Notes: a model not told the origin generated them from the letters alone. Counted from the stretch's first letter, positions 49,115 through 58,428 are shown. The stretch is DNA of 64,000 nt from Lachnospiraceae bacterium KGMB03038 (GCA_007361935.1 CP041667.1:2384501-2448500); one strand, 5' to 3'. Program-made: numbers and translations.

Positions 49115-49926
49115 CTTTTCCCCTCCTTTGCAAATTCCATAAAATGCTGTTCCAGCGTTCCCCTGCTGATCTGGATATCCTGGATCTTCTCATCTTTTGT
49201 CCCATACTCTTCCAAAATCTTCAGAAGGGTCTCTTCAATATTGTCCGCCGTATAGCTCGCTTCTCCGGATTTCGTCTTGATTTTGATCTGGTAACGTTTC
49301 CCCATCTTGAGAGCCAGTTCCTCTGTGGACCCAAGAAATGCTGCCCGGCCTTGGTTCAAGATCAGTATGCGGTCACACAATTCTTCTACTTCCGCCATAT
49401 CGTGACTGGCCAGAAGTATGGTCTTTCCTTTCTCTTTTAATCTGCGGATTTCTTTATGAAGAGCGTTCCTTCCCTCTACATCCAATCCTGCCGTTGGTTC
49501 ATCCAGGAAAAGAATATCCGGGTCTTCTGTCATTGCCAGCGCCAGGTGGAGCCGCCGTTTCTGTCCGGTGGACAATTCCAGATAGGGTTTCTTTCCCAGA
49601 TCATAGATTCCAAGAGCCTTCAGCACTGATGGATCCGCCTTGGTTTTCTTCCACTTCGCAAACAGGCGGACTGCCTCCATGGGACGGATGTAAGGCGGCA
49701 GGGCGGCGGACTGAAGCTGTATGCCCAAGCTTCCATTCACTTTGATCTTCCCGCTCTCGTATCGCCGAAATCCTTCGATACACTCCAAAGCTGTGGTTTT
49801 CCCCGCTCCATTGACTCCAAGGATCCCAAAGATTTCGCCCCGTTCCACCGCAAAGGAGAGCCCCTTTAGCACTTCCTGGCTGCCATAGCTTTTCTTTAGC
49901 TCTAAGATCTGGACTGCGCAAGTCAT
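49111..49926 (-). CDS. ABC transporter ATPase
   Basis: A 271-residue ATPase with Walker A GVNGAGKTT (residues 37-45), a signature LSTGQKRRLHLALAMTEDPD, Walker B ILFLDEPTAGLDVEG and H-loop ILLASHDMAEVEEL. The C-terminal 60 residues (LKMGKRYQIKIKTKSGEASY) are typical for ABC-2 ATPases of the DrrA/CcmA type. It overlaps both neighbours by 4 nt. Confidence 0.93.
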   Translation of the reverse strand: MTCAVQILELKKSYGSQEVLKGLSFAVERGEIFGILGVNGAGKTTALECIEGFRRYESGKIKVNGSLGIQLQSAALPPYIRPMEAVRLFAKWKKTKADPSVLKALGIYDLGKKPYLELSTGQKRRLHLALAMTEDPDILFLDEPTAGLDVEGRNALHKEIRRLKEKGKTILLASHDMAEVEELCDRILILNQGRAAFLGSTEELALKMGKRYQIKIKTKSGEASYTADNIEETLLKILEEYGTKDEKIQDIQISRGTLEQHFMEFAKEGKR

Positions 49927-50723
49927 GGCTGTACCTCCTCAAAAGGATCTGTCCCGGATTTCCGAAAATACAGTTCCAAAGCCGGCTGCAGATATTCATT
50001 TACCAAAGCCTGTTTCCGGGTCCACTCTTCATTGCTGTCTTTCAGATTGCCAAATTCCATCAGCTTCGGCAGCATACTCATGTCTCCTCCGGTAAACTCC
50101 ATGACCATGTTCCAGAACTTTGCGGCCAAATTCTGGACTCTTTCATCCTCCGGCGGCAATTTCTGTTCCCGAAGCTCTAAGATCTGGTCATTCAGCTTGT
50201 TAAAGCGGTGAATAAACTCCAGCCCGCTTTCCTGGTCATACTGATTGCGGATGTGTTCCAGCATGGCATCATCAAAGTGTTTGATCAGCCAGTAATATTC
50301 ATTATCCATTCTGAGATTGACAACAATATCCGCATATTTCTTAAAGTCTACTTCCTGCATCTGGATCACTTCTGTTCTCAGCGCCTCCACCGCGGACAGA
50401 GTTTCTGTAAGTTCTCCGACCTTCTCCCGGATTGCCTGGGCCTGCTGGGTAAGGACTTCTGCCACTTCTTTGGGCGTATCTAAGGAGACCAGGCGGGTTT
50501 TGATGTCACTTAAAGAAAATCCCAGAGATTTTAACGCCTGGATCTGGTGAAGCCGGATCATATCCTTATGAGTATAAAGCCGGCGCCCACCTTCACTTAC
50601 AGCGGCAGGGGAGAGCAGTCCTTCTTTGTCGTAATATTGTAAGGTGCGGACGGTGGTTCCCATCTTCTTTGCCAGTTCCCCCACCGTCATGAACTCGATA
50701 GGGGCCGTTTGTTTTTTCTCCAT
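49923..50723 (-). CDS. MerR family transcriptional regulator
   Basis: A 266-residue regulator with an N-terminal MerR HTH (FMTVGELAKKMGTTVRTLQY, then GRRLYTHKDMIRLHQIQALK), a long coiled-coil dimer helix and a C-terminal domain (about 110-266) of the TipAS-like or antibiotic-binding kind. The ATG at 50723 has AGGAG before it; an upstream extension is unneeded. It heads the operon with the ABC transporter, which it probably controls in response to the exported compound. Confidence 0.9.
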   Translation of the reverse strand: MEKKQTAPIEFMTVGELAKKMGTTVRTLQYYDKEGLLSPAAVSEGGRRLYTHKDMIRLHQIQALKSLGFSLSDIKTRLVSLDTPKEVAEVLTQQAQAIREKVGELTETLSAVEALRTEVIQMQEVDFKKYADIVVNLRMDNEYYWLIKHFDDAMLEHIRNQYDQESGLEFIHRFNKLNDQILELREQKLPPEDERVQNLAAKFWNMVMEFTGGDMSMLPKLMEFGNLKDSNEEWTRKQALVNEYLQPALELYFRKSGTDPFEEVQP

Positions 50724-50783
50724 ATCCTTCTCCTTTCTCCCCCTATTATAATTCATGACGTTACGTTATGAGCAAGGCCTTTT

Positions 50784-51422
50784 TTACCTGCTGTAATAAA
50801 ACATACTTCCATTATATTTCTCATCCAGTGTCTGACGGCTGGAAAAGATACATTTCACCCCATCTTGAAACACTCCCATTTTATCTGCTTTCTTTACGAT
50901 ATCCGTCATCTTTTGATCGATTCTTTCGCAGGTTCCATCCGCTTCATGGTCTCTTCTTTGATCCTCCGTCTCAAAGAAAACATGAATTGTATCAAACAAG
51001 ATCTCGATTCTCCATACATCCGGTTCCCGCAGGTTCTGGATTTCCCCGGAAACCTGCTTAAGCAGTCTTTTCCTGATCTCATCCGCAAGAGTTTCATAGC
51101 TTACAAAGATCGCCTGGGATTCCTGATACTCCCGGTGGATATTATATTTCTTACACAGGGCTGAAAATTCTTTGGCTATTTTCTTCTGTTTCTTTTCATC
51201 CAGATTCAGGCCCCTCATCATTTTCTTTTTCGCTTCCTGATCCCACAAAAGGATCCGCAGCCTCAGCCGTCCTTGATTTGTCTGATCACAGATATAGTCG
51301 TACAGCGTCTGATGGAACGTTCCCTGGAACCACTCTCCCAACTCTTCCAGCAGCCGGCTTTTGGGCTCTCTTCCCGACATTAGATCAACTGCGTGTCTGT
51401 ATTCCTTCTCTGATAAAAACAT
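50784..51422 (-). CDS. Hypothetical protein, unrecognised family
   Basis: A 212-residue, strongly charged soluble protein, mostly helical at the N-terminus (EKEYRHAVDLMSGREPKSRL) with strand-like segments at 130-200 (DVWRIEILFDTIHVFFETED, then GVKCIFSSRQTLDEKYNGSM). No signal peptide, membrane helix or known motif. It starts with MFLSEKEY after an AGGAGGAAT site and stops before the MerR operon, with which it shares orientation. I do not recognise the family. Confidence 0.6.
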   Translation of the reverse strand: MFLSEKEYRHAVDLMSGREPKSRLLEELGEWFQGTFHQTLYDYICDQTNQGRLRLRILLWDQEAKKKMMRGLNLDEKKQKKIAKEFSALCKKYNIHREYQESQAIFVSYETLADEIRKRLLKQVSGEIQNLREPDVWRIEILFDTIHVFFETEDQRRDHEADGTCERIDQKMTDIVKKADKMGVFQDGVKCIFSSRQTLDEKYNGSMFYYSR

Positions 51423-51481
51423 GATTCCTCCTGGATGATTTATCTTTCTTTTGTCCTTAGTATAACATGCTTATTTTTATC

Positions 51482-51511
51482 TTGCCAATCTCCCTCCCCT
51501 TTTGCTATAAT
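51482..51511 (+). promoter_or_regulatory. Predicted promoter of the Rpn-type nuclease gene
   Basis: TTGCCA (51482-51487) and TATAAT (51506-51511) are 18 nt apart. The 150-nt leader that follows holds two GC-rich hairpins, GGCGGGAT/ATCCCGCC (51524-51544) and one near 51577-51592. Confidence 0.6.
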
Positions 51512-51668
51512 AATCAGACAATCGGCGGGATTTCTCATCCCGCCTGCTGTGTCCGGCACAGTGTTCTTTTCTTTCCGGCGGTTTCCGCCGCATCTTTTCC
51601 AGACCTTTTTTATACTCACCAAAAAGGTTGCAGCCATTCTTTTTCTTTTCTATAATGGAGGTAATCAC

Positions 51669-52610
51669 ATGAACCAACAATTGAATCATCAGGAGTATCC
51701 TATGGCAAACCGGGAGTACAAGGACCGGCTCTTTCGTCTGGTCTTCCAGAAAAAGGAGGATCTTCTCTCCCTGTACAACGCGGTCAACGGCACCTCTTAT
51801 GAGGACCCAGACGACCTGGAGGTCAACACTTTAGAAAACGTCCTGTATCTTTCCATGAAAAACGACGTTTCCTTCCTGATCGGAGCTGACCTGAACCTGT
51901 ATGAGCACCAGAGCACCTACAATCCCAACATGCCTATGCGTGGACTGCTGTATTTCTCAAAGCTGTACGAGACGCACATCGACCGGCTGGAGATCAACAT
52001 CTACAGCAGCGCCGCCAAGACGTTCCCCTTCCCCCAGCACATCGTGTTTTACAACGGCACCGAGGAGGAACCGGACCGGCAGATCTTAAGGCTGAGCGGC
52101 CTCTTTTCGCCTTCCCAGACAGGGAAGGAACCCTGCCTGGAATGTACCACCCTCATGCTGAACATCAACTACGGCCACAACCAGGCATTGATGGAGAAGT
52201 GCCGGAGACTGGAGGAATACGCCATCTTCGTGGAGACGGTGCGCAGTTACCACAGAGAGGACCTGCCTCTGGAGACCGCCATCGGCCTTGCCATCGACGA
52301 CTGCATCCACCGGGGCGTATTAAAGGATATCCTGATCCAGCAGAGAGCGGAGGTAGTGCAGATGGTACTGGAAACCTTTGATCAGGAAAAATATGAAAAA
52401 GCAATGAAGCAGGAAGGCTACGAGGACGGCTACCAGGCCGGAGAGGCTCATGGCTACCAGGCTGGAGAGGCGGACGGCTTGAAACGCCTTATTCATATCT
52501 TGCAGGATCTGCGGCTGTCAAAAGACGAAATCCTGGAGAAGATCCAGGAAAGTTATGCTCTTACTTACGAAGACGCCAAAGCCTGCCTGGAAAACTATTG
52601 GGATATGTAA
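51669..52610 (+). CDS. Rpn family recombination-promoting nuclease / PD-(D/E)XK nuclease family transposase
   Basis: A 313-residue protein of the PDDEXK/Rpn type. After FRLVFQKKEDLLSLYNAVNG comes the nuclease core, NDVSFLIGADLNLYEHQSTY, with Asp and the ExQ variant of the third motif, then MRGLLYFSKLYE. Its C-terminus contains tandem GYQAGEA-type repeats (YEDGYQAGEAHGYQAGEADG) before a helix. The ATG at 51669 has GGAGG upstream. Such genes are common in multiple copies in Lachnospiraceae, and their role (defence or self-mobilisation) is not settled. Confidence 0.88.
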   Translation: MNQQLNHQEYPMANREYKDRLFRLVFQKKEDLLSLYNAVNGTSYEDPDDLEVNTLENVLYLSMKNDVSFLIGADLNLYEHQSTYNPNMPMRGLLYFSKLYETHIDRLEINIYSSAAKTFPFPQHIVFYNGTEEEPDRQILRLSGLFSPSQTGKEPCLECTTLMLNINYGHNQALMEKCRRLEEYAIFVETVRSYHREDLPLETAIGLAIDDCIHRGVLKDILIQQRAEVVQMVLETFDQEKYEKAMKQEGYEDGYQAGEAHGYQAGEADGLKRLIHILQDLRLSKDEILEKIQESYALTYEDAKACLENYWDM

Positions 52611-52622
52611 TTTTGTCCACTA

Positions 52623-52674
52623 AAAAGCCCGTATCTTAAGGAGTTCAGCACTCCTTTTAAGATACAGGCTTTTG
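52623..52674. terminator. Bidirectional terminator between the nuclease and FtsX-type permease genes
   Basis: A long hairpin: AAAAGCC and GTATCTTAAGGAG pair with CTCCTTTTAAGATAC and GGCTTTT around a short loop, with a two-base bulge. A-rich and T-rich tracts at the ends fit termination in both directions, between two convergent genes. Confidence 0.85.
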
Positions 52675-52688
52675 TTTTCTTACTCGTT

Positions 52689-55235
52689 CTAATCTACTGC
52701 CCGCAGACGTTCCACAATACTTTGTTTTTCCAGATTTCGGAAACACAGATAGGGAATCAGCACCGCAAACAGGATCAGCACCGGTGTACACACGATGAGC
52801 GGCAGCAAGGTGAACTGGAAGGTGGTGTATCCGCCTGCAGTGAGCGCCCGTACGATCACCCCTACAGTGACTGCGCCCAGGATATAGGAAATGACCAGCG
52901 TCAGTCCCGCGTAGTACAATCCTTCGAATATCAGCATCTGGCGAAGCTGCCGTTTCGTCATTCCAATACTCTGGATCATAGCAAATTCCCGTTTTCTAGA
53001 AATAATAGCCGTCACCATACTGTTGACAAAATTCAGGATTCCTACCAAAGCAATGATCAGGCTGATGGCGTATCCCATTACCGCGGAAGACCGTGTCTGG
53101 TCCTCATACTGCTGGATCAGACTCTGACGGGAAGTGATATTCATCGCCGGCGCTTCCTTCGCCTGATATTCTTCCAGAAGGGTCTGTGCTTCTTCCTGCG
53201 CTTTTTCCTCCACATTAAAGTAATACTTTCTCGGCGTCCCCTCCGGCCAGATTTCCCGGAAGGTATCTGCCGGAAGGATCAATGGGATGTCAAAATTAGG
53301 AGCCGCGCCTTCCACCATAGGCTGCAGGGGGGAAAGAACTGCCATCACCGTAAAGGTCCGTCCCTCTACCTCCACCTTTTCTCCCACATCGTACATAGGA
53401 ATATCGGTCCCCGGATCCACCGCCGGACCGATGGCAAGTACGTATTCTCCTGTGGCAAACGCTTCCGCATCGTAGGTTCCATTTAACAGGAACTGCTCGC
53501 TGGCCGCCGCTTCCAGGATCACTCCGTCCGCTCCATAGACGGTAAATGGCACCGCTTCTCCCGCCAGCGCCTTATCATAGGTCTCTTTCCACTGTGGGAA
53601 CGTAGGATCAAAGGACGCAAACTCATCCAGTACATCCTGGGTATAATAATTCTCAAAATTTTCTTTGGCATTTTCAGTTAAAACACCCATTGTCTCACGG
53701 GAATAAAGGGTTCCGTCTTCTTCCAGGCCGGAAAGTCCCTGGATCTCGCCCAACAGCTCATTGCTGATGGTCTGGCTGTCTGGCTGATAGCCTTCCACAG
53801 CCTCATTCGTGGCATCATCGATCTGGAAGTCTGCCACCGCATAATCCATCAGATATTTCTCCATATCAAAACTTGCGTTTCTTGCATAGAAGAAGCTCAT
53901 CAGTACCATTCCCAGTGTAAGAGAGGCAATGACCAGAAACGTCCGCTTCTTGCTGCGCCATAGATTCGCCCAGGCCATACCGGGGATCTTCGCCCCATTC
54001 TTCGATTTCTTATAAGCTTTTTTGATCTTTGTATCCGCATCGGTATAGCGCAGAGCTTCCACCGGAGATACTTTTCCAGCAAGCCTGGCCGGAAGCAGGC
54101 AGGAGATCAGCACTGTCGCATAGGTAAATACCGCAGAACCTATGAAGATCACCGGATCTGCCGCCACCGCTGCCTGCCCTTCCAAAGAGGAAAGCAGGAT
54201 CGGAACCAAAACCATTCCCAACAGGTATCCCAGCAGAAGACCTGCCAGGATCCCAGGCAGGCAAAGCCTGTTGGCCTGTCCGTAGATGATCTTCCTGAGC
54301 TGTTTTTTCGTCATTCCCAAGGTTTTTAACCGTCCGTAAAATTGAATATCTGATGCCACAGAGATCTGGAACACATTGTAAATGATCAGATATCCCGCCA
54401 GGAATACCAGCACCATCCCTACATACATTGGAAAATTCTCCGCCAGGATCTGCTGGCGCATTTCACTGGAATAGGTCAGATTAGGGCTGAACTCCACATC
54501 CGTGATTCCGCAGTCCTCCAATACTTTGGCTGTCTTCTCCTCAATATCTCTGGAATTATCAAAAGAAATCCCCATCATCCGCTGTCCTAAGACCTGTCCC
54601 TCGTCCGGCGCTTCTCTCCCGCCGCAGGCATCCAGGGCAAAGGATTCACTGACCCAGGCCATGCTGGCGTAGGAAGACAGGTTCCCTTCCCACCAACCGC
54701 AGAGGGTGAAGGTACTCCTGGTCACGGTATCACTGGTCACATCGGGTCTCCACTCGATGGTCACCTCTTCGCCCAGCTTGGCGGGAACTCCCAGTCTTTC
54801 AAGAGTCAGCGTATCCAGGGCGATCTCATTTTTCTCCGTTGGCATCCTCCCTTCCTCTGGCCAGGCATAATCGTTTTTGGCATACTGGTCATTGGCGCAG
54901 CGGATCTCTACCTGCCGCCCGGAAAGGGCCTCATTTTCCGCGATCCCAAGCACAATGGATTTCCCGTAGCTTACTACATCTGGATGGGAGGCGATCTTTT
55001 CAATCTCCTCATCGGTGATAGACTTGGCGGAAGCATGGGCCGTAGTACCCGATTGGCGCAGATACATTTCCGTCAGATTCTTTCCCATACTCTGGGCCAG
55101 TGTGAAAAGCGCGGCAAACATGGCTGCTGTCATCAAAATAGCCAGCACCGCCACCAGGTTGCGTCCCTTTTTCTGCCGAAAACTTCTCTTCGTCAGCGTC
55201 CGCAGCATCTTTTTTTGTTCTTTCTTCTCTCTCAT
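52689..55235 (-). CDS. FtsX-like ABC transporter permease (MacB-type, two FtsX domains)
   Basis: An 848-residue permease with an N-terminal TM (about 28-50), a large extracytoplasmic domain, three TM helices at about 265-385 (LVFLAGYLIIYNVFQISVAS), a second TM/extracytoplasmic unit (from ANLWRSKKRTFLVIASLTLG) and three C-terminal helices (ALVGILNFVNSMVTAIISRK). This duplicated FtsX layout fits antimicrobial-peptide or lipoprotein-type transporters. It starts 2 bp after the ATPase stop, behind GGAGG. Confidence 0.92.
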   Translation of the reverse strand: MREKKEQKKMLRTLTKRSFRQKKGRNLVAVLAILMTAAMFAALFTLAQSMGKNLTEMYLRQSGTTAHASAKSITDEEIEKIASHPDVVSYGKSIVLGIAENEALSGRQVEIRCANDQYAKNDYAWPEEGRMPTEKNEIALDTLTLERLGVPAKLGEEVTIEWRPDVTSDTVTRSTFTLCGWWEGNLSSYASMAWVSESFALDACGGREAPDEGQVLGQRMMGISFDNSRDIEEKTAKVLEDCGITDVEFSPNLTYSSEMRQQILAENFPMYVGMVLVFLAGYLIIYNVFQISVASDIQFYGRLKTLGMTKKQLRKIIYGQANRLCLPGILAGLLLGYLLGMVLVPILLSSLEGQAAVAADPVIFIGSAVFTYATVLISCLLPARLAGKVSPVEALRYTDADTKIKKAYKKSKNGAKIPGMAWANLWRSKKRTFLVIASLTLGMVLMSFFYARNASFDMEKYLMDYAVADFQIDDATNEAVEGYQPDSQTISNELLGEIQGLSGLEEDGTLYSRETMGVLTENAKENFENYYTQDVLDEFASFDPTFPQWKETYDKALAGEAVPFTVYGADGVILEAAASEQFLLNGTYDAEAFATGEYVLAIGPAVDPGTDIPMYDVGEKVEVEGRTFTVMAVLSPLQPMVEGAAPNFDIPLILPADTFREIWPEGTPRKYYFNVEEKAQEEAQTLLEEYQAKEAPAMNITSRQSLIQQYEDQTRSSAVMGYAISLIIALVGILNFVNSMVTAIISRKREFAMIQSIGMTKRQLRQMLIFEGLYYAGLTLVISYILGAVTVGVIVRALTAGGYTTFQFTLLPLIVCTPVLILFAVLIPYLCFRNLEKQSIVERLRAVD

Positions 55236-55237
55236 GC

Positions 55238-55915
55238 CTACACCGCCTCCGCTTCTGCGATCTTTCCGTCTTCGATGCGGATGCAGCGGTCCGCCCTGGC
55301 CGCGATCTCCGGATTATGGGTGATCATAACGATAGTCTGGTCAAACTTCTTTCCCGTAACCTTCAGAAGCTCGATCACTTCGTCGCTGGTCTTGCTGTCC
55401 AGATTGCCGGTAGGCTCATCCGCCAAAATGATCGCCGGTTTGCTGGCAAGGGCGCGGGCAATGGCCACCCTCTGCTGCTGCCCTCCGGAGAGCTGGTTTG
55501 GCATACTGTAAAGCTTCTTCTCCAACCCCAGCAGGGTAACTACTTCCTGGATAAACGCCGTGTCCGGTTTCTTTCCATCTAACTGGATCGGCATCACAAT
55601 ATTTTCATAGACATTCAGGACCGGCACCAGATTATAATTCTGGAAGATGAATCCAATCTTGCGGCGCCGGAACACCGTCAGATCCTCGTCTTTTAATTTC
55701 CCAAGTTCATATTTTCCTACCCGGACGGATCCGCTGGTGGGACGGTCCAGGCCTCCAAGCATATTTAAAAGGGTGGATTTGCCGCTTCCTGAGGTTCCAA
55801 CGATCGCTACAAATTCTCCCTTTTCCACGGAAATGCTCACATCGTCCAGCGCCCGGACAATATTGGGTTCACTCCCGTACTGTTTCGTCAAATGATCTGC
55901 GCTTAAAATACTCAT
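55238..55915 (-). CDS. ABC transporter ATPase (LolD/MacB-like)
   Basis: A 225-residue ATPase: Walker A GTSGSGKSTLLNMLGGLD (residues 38-46), the MacB-type IGFIFQNYNLVPVLNVYENI, signature QLSGGQQQRVAIARALASKP and Walker B IILADEPTGNLDSKT. It forms an operon with the FtsX permease. Its start lies 133 bp from the stop of the TetR gene. Regulation is not obvious, as no sensor is adjacent. Confidence 0.95.
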   Translation of the reverse strand: MSILSADHLTKQYGSEPNIVRALDDVSISVEKGEFVAIVGTSGSGKSTLLNMLGGLDRPTSGSVRVGKYELGKLKDEDLTVFRRRKIGFIFQNYNLVPVLNVYENIVMPIQLDGKKPDTAFIQEVVTLLGLEKKLYSMPNQLSGGQQQRVAIARALASKPAIILADEPTGNLDSKTSDEVIELLKVTGKKFDQTIVMITHNPEIAARADRCIRIEDGKIAEAEAV

Positions 55916-55994
55916 GTCTTTTCTCCTTCCTTTTCGAAACTCTCTCCATTATAGAAAAGACATGAAACCTTGCAATATCTAACGCGTAAATTAA

Positions 55995-56037
55995 GATGGC
56001 AGAGGAAAAAACTAATACACGTCTTTCCTCTGCCATC
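55995..56037. terminator. 14-bp hairpin between the TetR gene and the ABC operon
   Basis: GATGGCAGAGGAAA (55995-56008) and TTTCCTCTGCCATC (56024-56037) form a perfect stem. It lies just downstream of the TetR stop on the minus strand. The T tract after the stem is weak, so it may be a stabilising hairpin. Confidence 0.6.
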
Positions 56038-56048
56038 GCTATGAATCA

Positions 56049-56675
56049 TTAAAAGGATTTTAACAGTTTAAAAACGAAGGATCTTGTAAGCTCATAAATC
56101 GTATACCTGGCATAATTGACCTGCGCGGCTTCCATCGCTTCCCGCTGTTTCTTGGTCGGCACCGAGTAAGGATAGACGCCGAACAAGAATGGGAAAAAAG
56201 CATAAAGAAATTCCTGGATATCCTCTGCCGCCATAGCAGGAAAGAACTTTTCCAGACAACAGGCGACCGCCTCCATCGACCCCGCGTATACCTTCTTAAA
56301 CGCCACCAGGTTCTCCATGCGGCTGTTTCCTTCCATATCATAGAGATTCATAGATACCAGCTTCAGCATACATTCCCGCGGCTCTAATGTATGGGCGAGT
56401 TCCGAGGCAAATCTTTCAAGAGATAAGGTGTCGTCCCCCTCCAAGAGGGTTTTCAGATCCAAAGTCCAGGCTTCGTACTCCCGCTGGAGAAGAGCCAGAA
56501 AGATTTCTTCTTTCGTCTGGAAATAATTGTAGATCGAAGTCCGGGTAAAAGAGGTCTTAGCCCCGATATCCCGGATCGTAATATCTTTAAATCCCATCGT
56601 CTCATAGAGAGAAGCGCAGGCATTGATGATTTCTTCTTTTCTCGCATTCGTCAATTCTTCCGAACCCTTTGGCAT
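56049..56675 (-). CDS. TetR/AcrR family transcriptional regulator
   Basis: A 208-residue regulator with the TetR HTH (NACASLYETMGFKDITIRDI, then GAKTSFTRTSIYNYFQTKEE) and a helical ligand-binding domain. It is the last gene of the alcohol dehydrogenase-flavodoxin-TetR run on the minus strand, with short gaps of 4 and 21 bp, so it is probably expressed with them. The two palindromes at the alcohol dehydrogenase promoter are its likely operators. Confidence 0.92.
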   Translation of the reverse strand: MPKGSEELTNARKEEIINACASLYETMGFKDITIRDIGAKTSFTRTSIYNYFQTKEEIFLALLQREYEAWTLDLKTLLEGDDTLSLERFASELAHTLEPRECMLKLVSMNLYDMEGNSRMENLVAFKKVYAGSMEAVACCLEKFFPAMAAEDIQEFLYAFFPFLFGVYPYSVPTKKQREAMEAAQVNYARYTIYELTRSFVFKLLKSF

Positions 56676-56696
56676 AACTGTTCCATCCTTTCCCTT

Positions 56697-57161
56697 TTAT
56701 ACAATTCCTTTCACCCATTTTACCGCTTCAGACCCATGCAGAAGCTTCCCTTTCTTCCAGACTCCCTGCGGGCAGTGGGACTGCAGGCTTTGTTCTGCTT
56801 TCCCGATGCCGCTTCCGCCAGAGGTGGCAAAAGGAATCATTGTCTTGCCGGAGAAATCATAACTCTCCAGGAAGGTGTCTACGATCCTCGGCTCTACATA
56901 CCACCATACTGGGAAGCCTACCAGAACCGTATCATACTGGCTCATATCTTCCACCTTCCCCGCGATCGCCGGACGGCAGGACGGATCATTCATCTCCAGA
57001 GTACTGCGGCTCTTTTTGTCCATCCAGTTCAGATCCGCGGCAGTATAGGGTGTTTCCGGACAGATCTCATAGAGATCCGCGCCTACCGCTTCCGCCATTT
57101 CTTTTGCTGCTCTTGCGGTCACTCCGCTGGCCGAAAAATATGCGATCAATACTTTACTCAT
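56697..57161 (-). CDS. Flavodoxin family protein
   Basis: A 154-residue flavodoxin: IAYFSASGVTARAAKEMAEA is the FMN phosphate loop, followed by DTVLVGFPVWWYVEPRIVDT and MIPFATSGGSGIGKAEQSLQ. This is the class that reduces or carries electrons to enzymes under stress. The ATG at 57161 has GGAG about 10 nt upstream. It lies 4 bp after the alcohol dehydrogenase stop and is surely co-transcribed. Confidence 0.92.
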   Translation of the reverse strand: MSKVLIAYFSASGVTARAAKEMAEAVGADLYEICPETPYTAADLNWMDKKSRSTLEMNDPSCRPAIAGKVEDMSQYDTVLVGFPVWWYVEPRIVDTFLESYDFSGKTMIPFATSGGSGIGKAEQSLQSHCPQGVWKKGKLLHGSEAVKWVKGIV

Positions 57162-57165
57162 CTTA

Positions 57166-58347
57166 CTAGCTCTCCTTTCCAAAACTTTCCTTTATGATCT
57201 CCACGATTTCATCTCGTTCCAGAACTTTATAGCCGCCAGGCATGACAAGCGTTCCATCCGCAATACCTTCCACCATATTTTTGTCAGCTCCAAGCTGGGC
57301 CAGATCCATCACAAGCCCCAACTCCTTCATCCAGCTTTCCATGGCGTCCAGTCCTTCCCGCGCCACCTGCTCGTCTGTCTTTCCCGATGCATCCACATCC
57401 CATACATTAACGGCAAACCGTTTAAACTTCTGCAATCCGTATGGCAGGATATGACGGTAATAAGGCAGAGAAACCGCGGCCAGCGTCATCCCATGGGTAG
57501 CGTCTGTATAAGCGCCTGCCGACTGTCCCAGCATATGGACCATCCAGTCTGTAGACTTTCCGCGGGAAACCAGAGTATTAAGTGCCCATGTCGCAGTCCA
57601 CATCAGATTGCTGCGGGCCTCATAATCCTGCGGATCCCTGTTGGCGATACGACTGGAATGAAGAACAGAACGCATCAGGCCCTCGCTGATATAATCACTG
57701 GTATTATCATCCTCTCCGGAGAAATACTGTTCACAGATATGATTAAAGATATCGTAGATTCCCGCCACCATCTGATAATGCGGCAGAGTCAACGTATACT
57801 TGGGGTTTAGGATCGCAAATCTGGGCATGATCTTTTCATCCGCAAACACATGGCCGATCTTCTGTTTTGTCTCGTGATTTGTGATCACCGCCCCCGCGTT
57901 CATCTCAGAACCAGTCCCTACCATGGTCAGTACGCAGCCTACTGGAAGGGTCTCACATTCCGGCTCTTCAAAACGGATGTAATATTTCTTCCATGGATCC
58001 TCCTTACAGTTTACTGATACAGAGACCGCCTTAGCATAGTCGCAGACAGAACCTCCTCCTACTGCCAAAAGGAAGTCCGCATGATGTTTCCTTGCGATCT
58101 CCATGCCTTCATAGAGCTTCTCTACCGTAGGATTCGGCATTACGCCAGAGATTTCCGCCACATTTTTATCTTGCTCTTCCAGGATCTTCACTACTTCGTC
58201 ATAAATGCCGTTTTTCTTGATCGAACCGCCTCCATAGATCAGCACCACATTTTTCCCGTATTTCGGAAGCTCTGTATTGAGCGCGTTTAAAGATTCATCT
58301 CCAAAATACAATTTCGTGGGATTACAGTATGAAAAATTTCCTAACAT
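57166..58347 (-). CDS. Iron-containing alcohol dehydrogenase (BdhA/YqhD-like)
   Basis: A 393-residue group III alcohol dehydrogenase that reduces aldehydes with NAD(P)H. The nucleotide site is KNVVLIYGGGSIKKNG and FLLAVGGGSVCDYAKAVSVS; metal ligands are in GIYDIFNHICEQYFSG and HMLGQSAGAYTDATHGMTLA (His pair). The N-terminus MLGNFSYCNPTKLYFGDES is that of butanol dehydrogenase-like enzymes. The ATG at 58347 follows AGGAGG. With the flavodoxin and TetR it probably handles toxic aldehydes. Confidence 0.94.
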   Translation of the reverse strand: MLGNFSYCNPTKLYFGDESLNALNTELPKYGKNVVLIYGGGSIKKNGIYDEVVKILEEQDKNVAEISGVMPNPTVEKLYEGMEIARKHHADFLLAVGGGSVCDYAKAVSVSVNCKEDPWKKYYIRFEEPECETLPVGCVLTMVGTGSEMNAGAVITNHETKQKIGHVFADEKIMPRFAILNPKYTLTLPHYQMVAGIYDIFNHICEQYFSGEDDNTSDYISEGLMRSVLHSSRIANRDPQDYEARSNLMWTATWALNTLVSRGKSTDWMVHMLGQSAGAYTDATHGMTLAAVSLPYYRHILPYGLQKFKRFAVNVWDVDASGKTDEQVAREGLDAMESWMKELGLVMDLAQLGADKNMVEGIADGTLVMPGGYKVLERDEIVEIIKESFGKES

Positions 58348-58377
58348 TTTGCAACTCCTCCTTTTTGGATTCAATTC

Positions 58378-58427
58378 TGACATCGTGTCAACACCTTTAA
58401 AATACCACAATCCTGACACTGTGTCAA
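58378..58427 (-). promoter_or_regulatory. Promoter with two TetR-type palindromic operators ahead of the alcohol dehydrogenase
   Basis: On the minus strand TTGACA (58427-58422) and TATTTT (58404-58399) are 17 nt apart. The palindrome TGACACTGTGTCA (58414-58426) covers the -35. A second, TGACATCGTGTCA (58378-58390), lies just past the expected start. Their centres are 36 bp apart. They fit dual repressor binding by the operon's TetR. Confidence 0.75.
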
Positions 58428-58428
58428 T

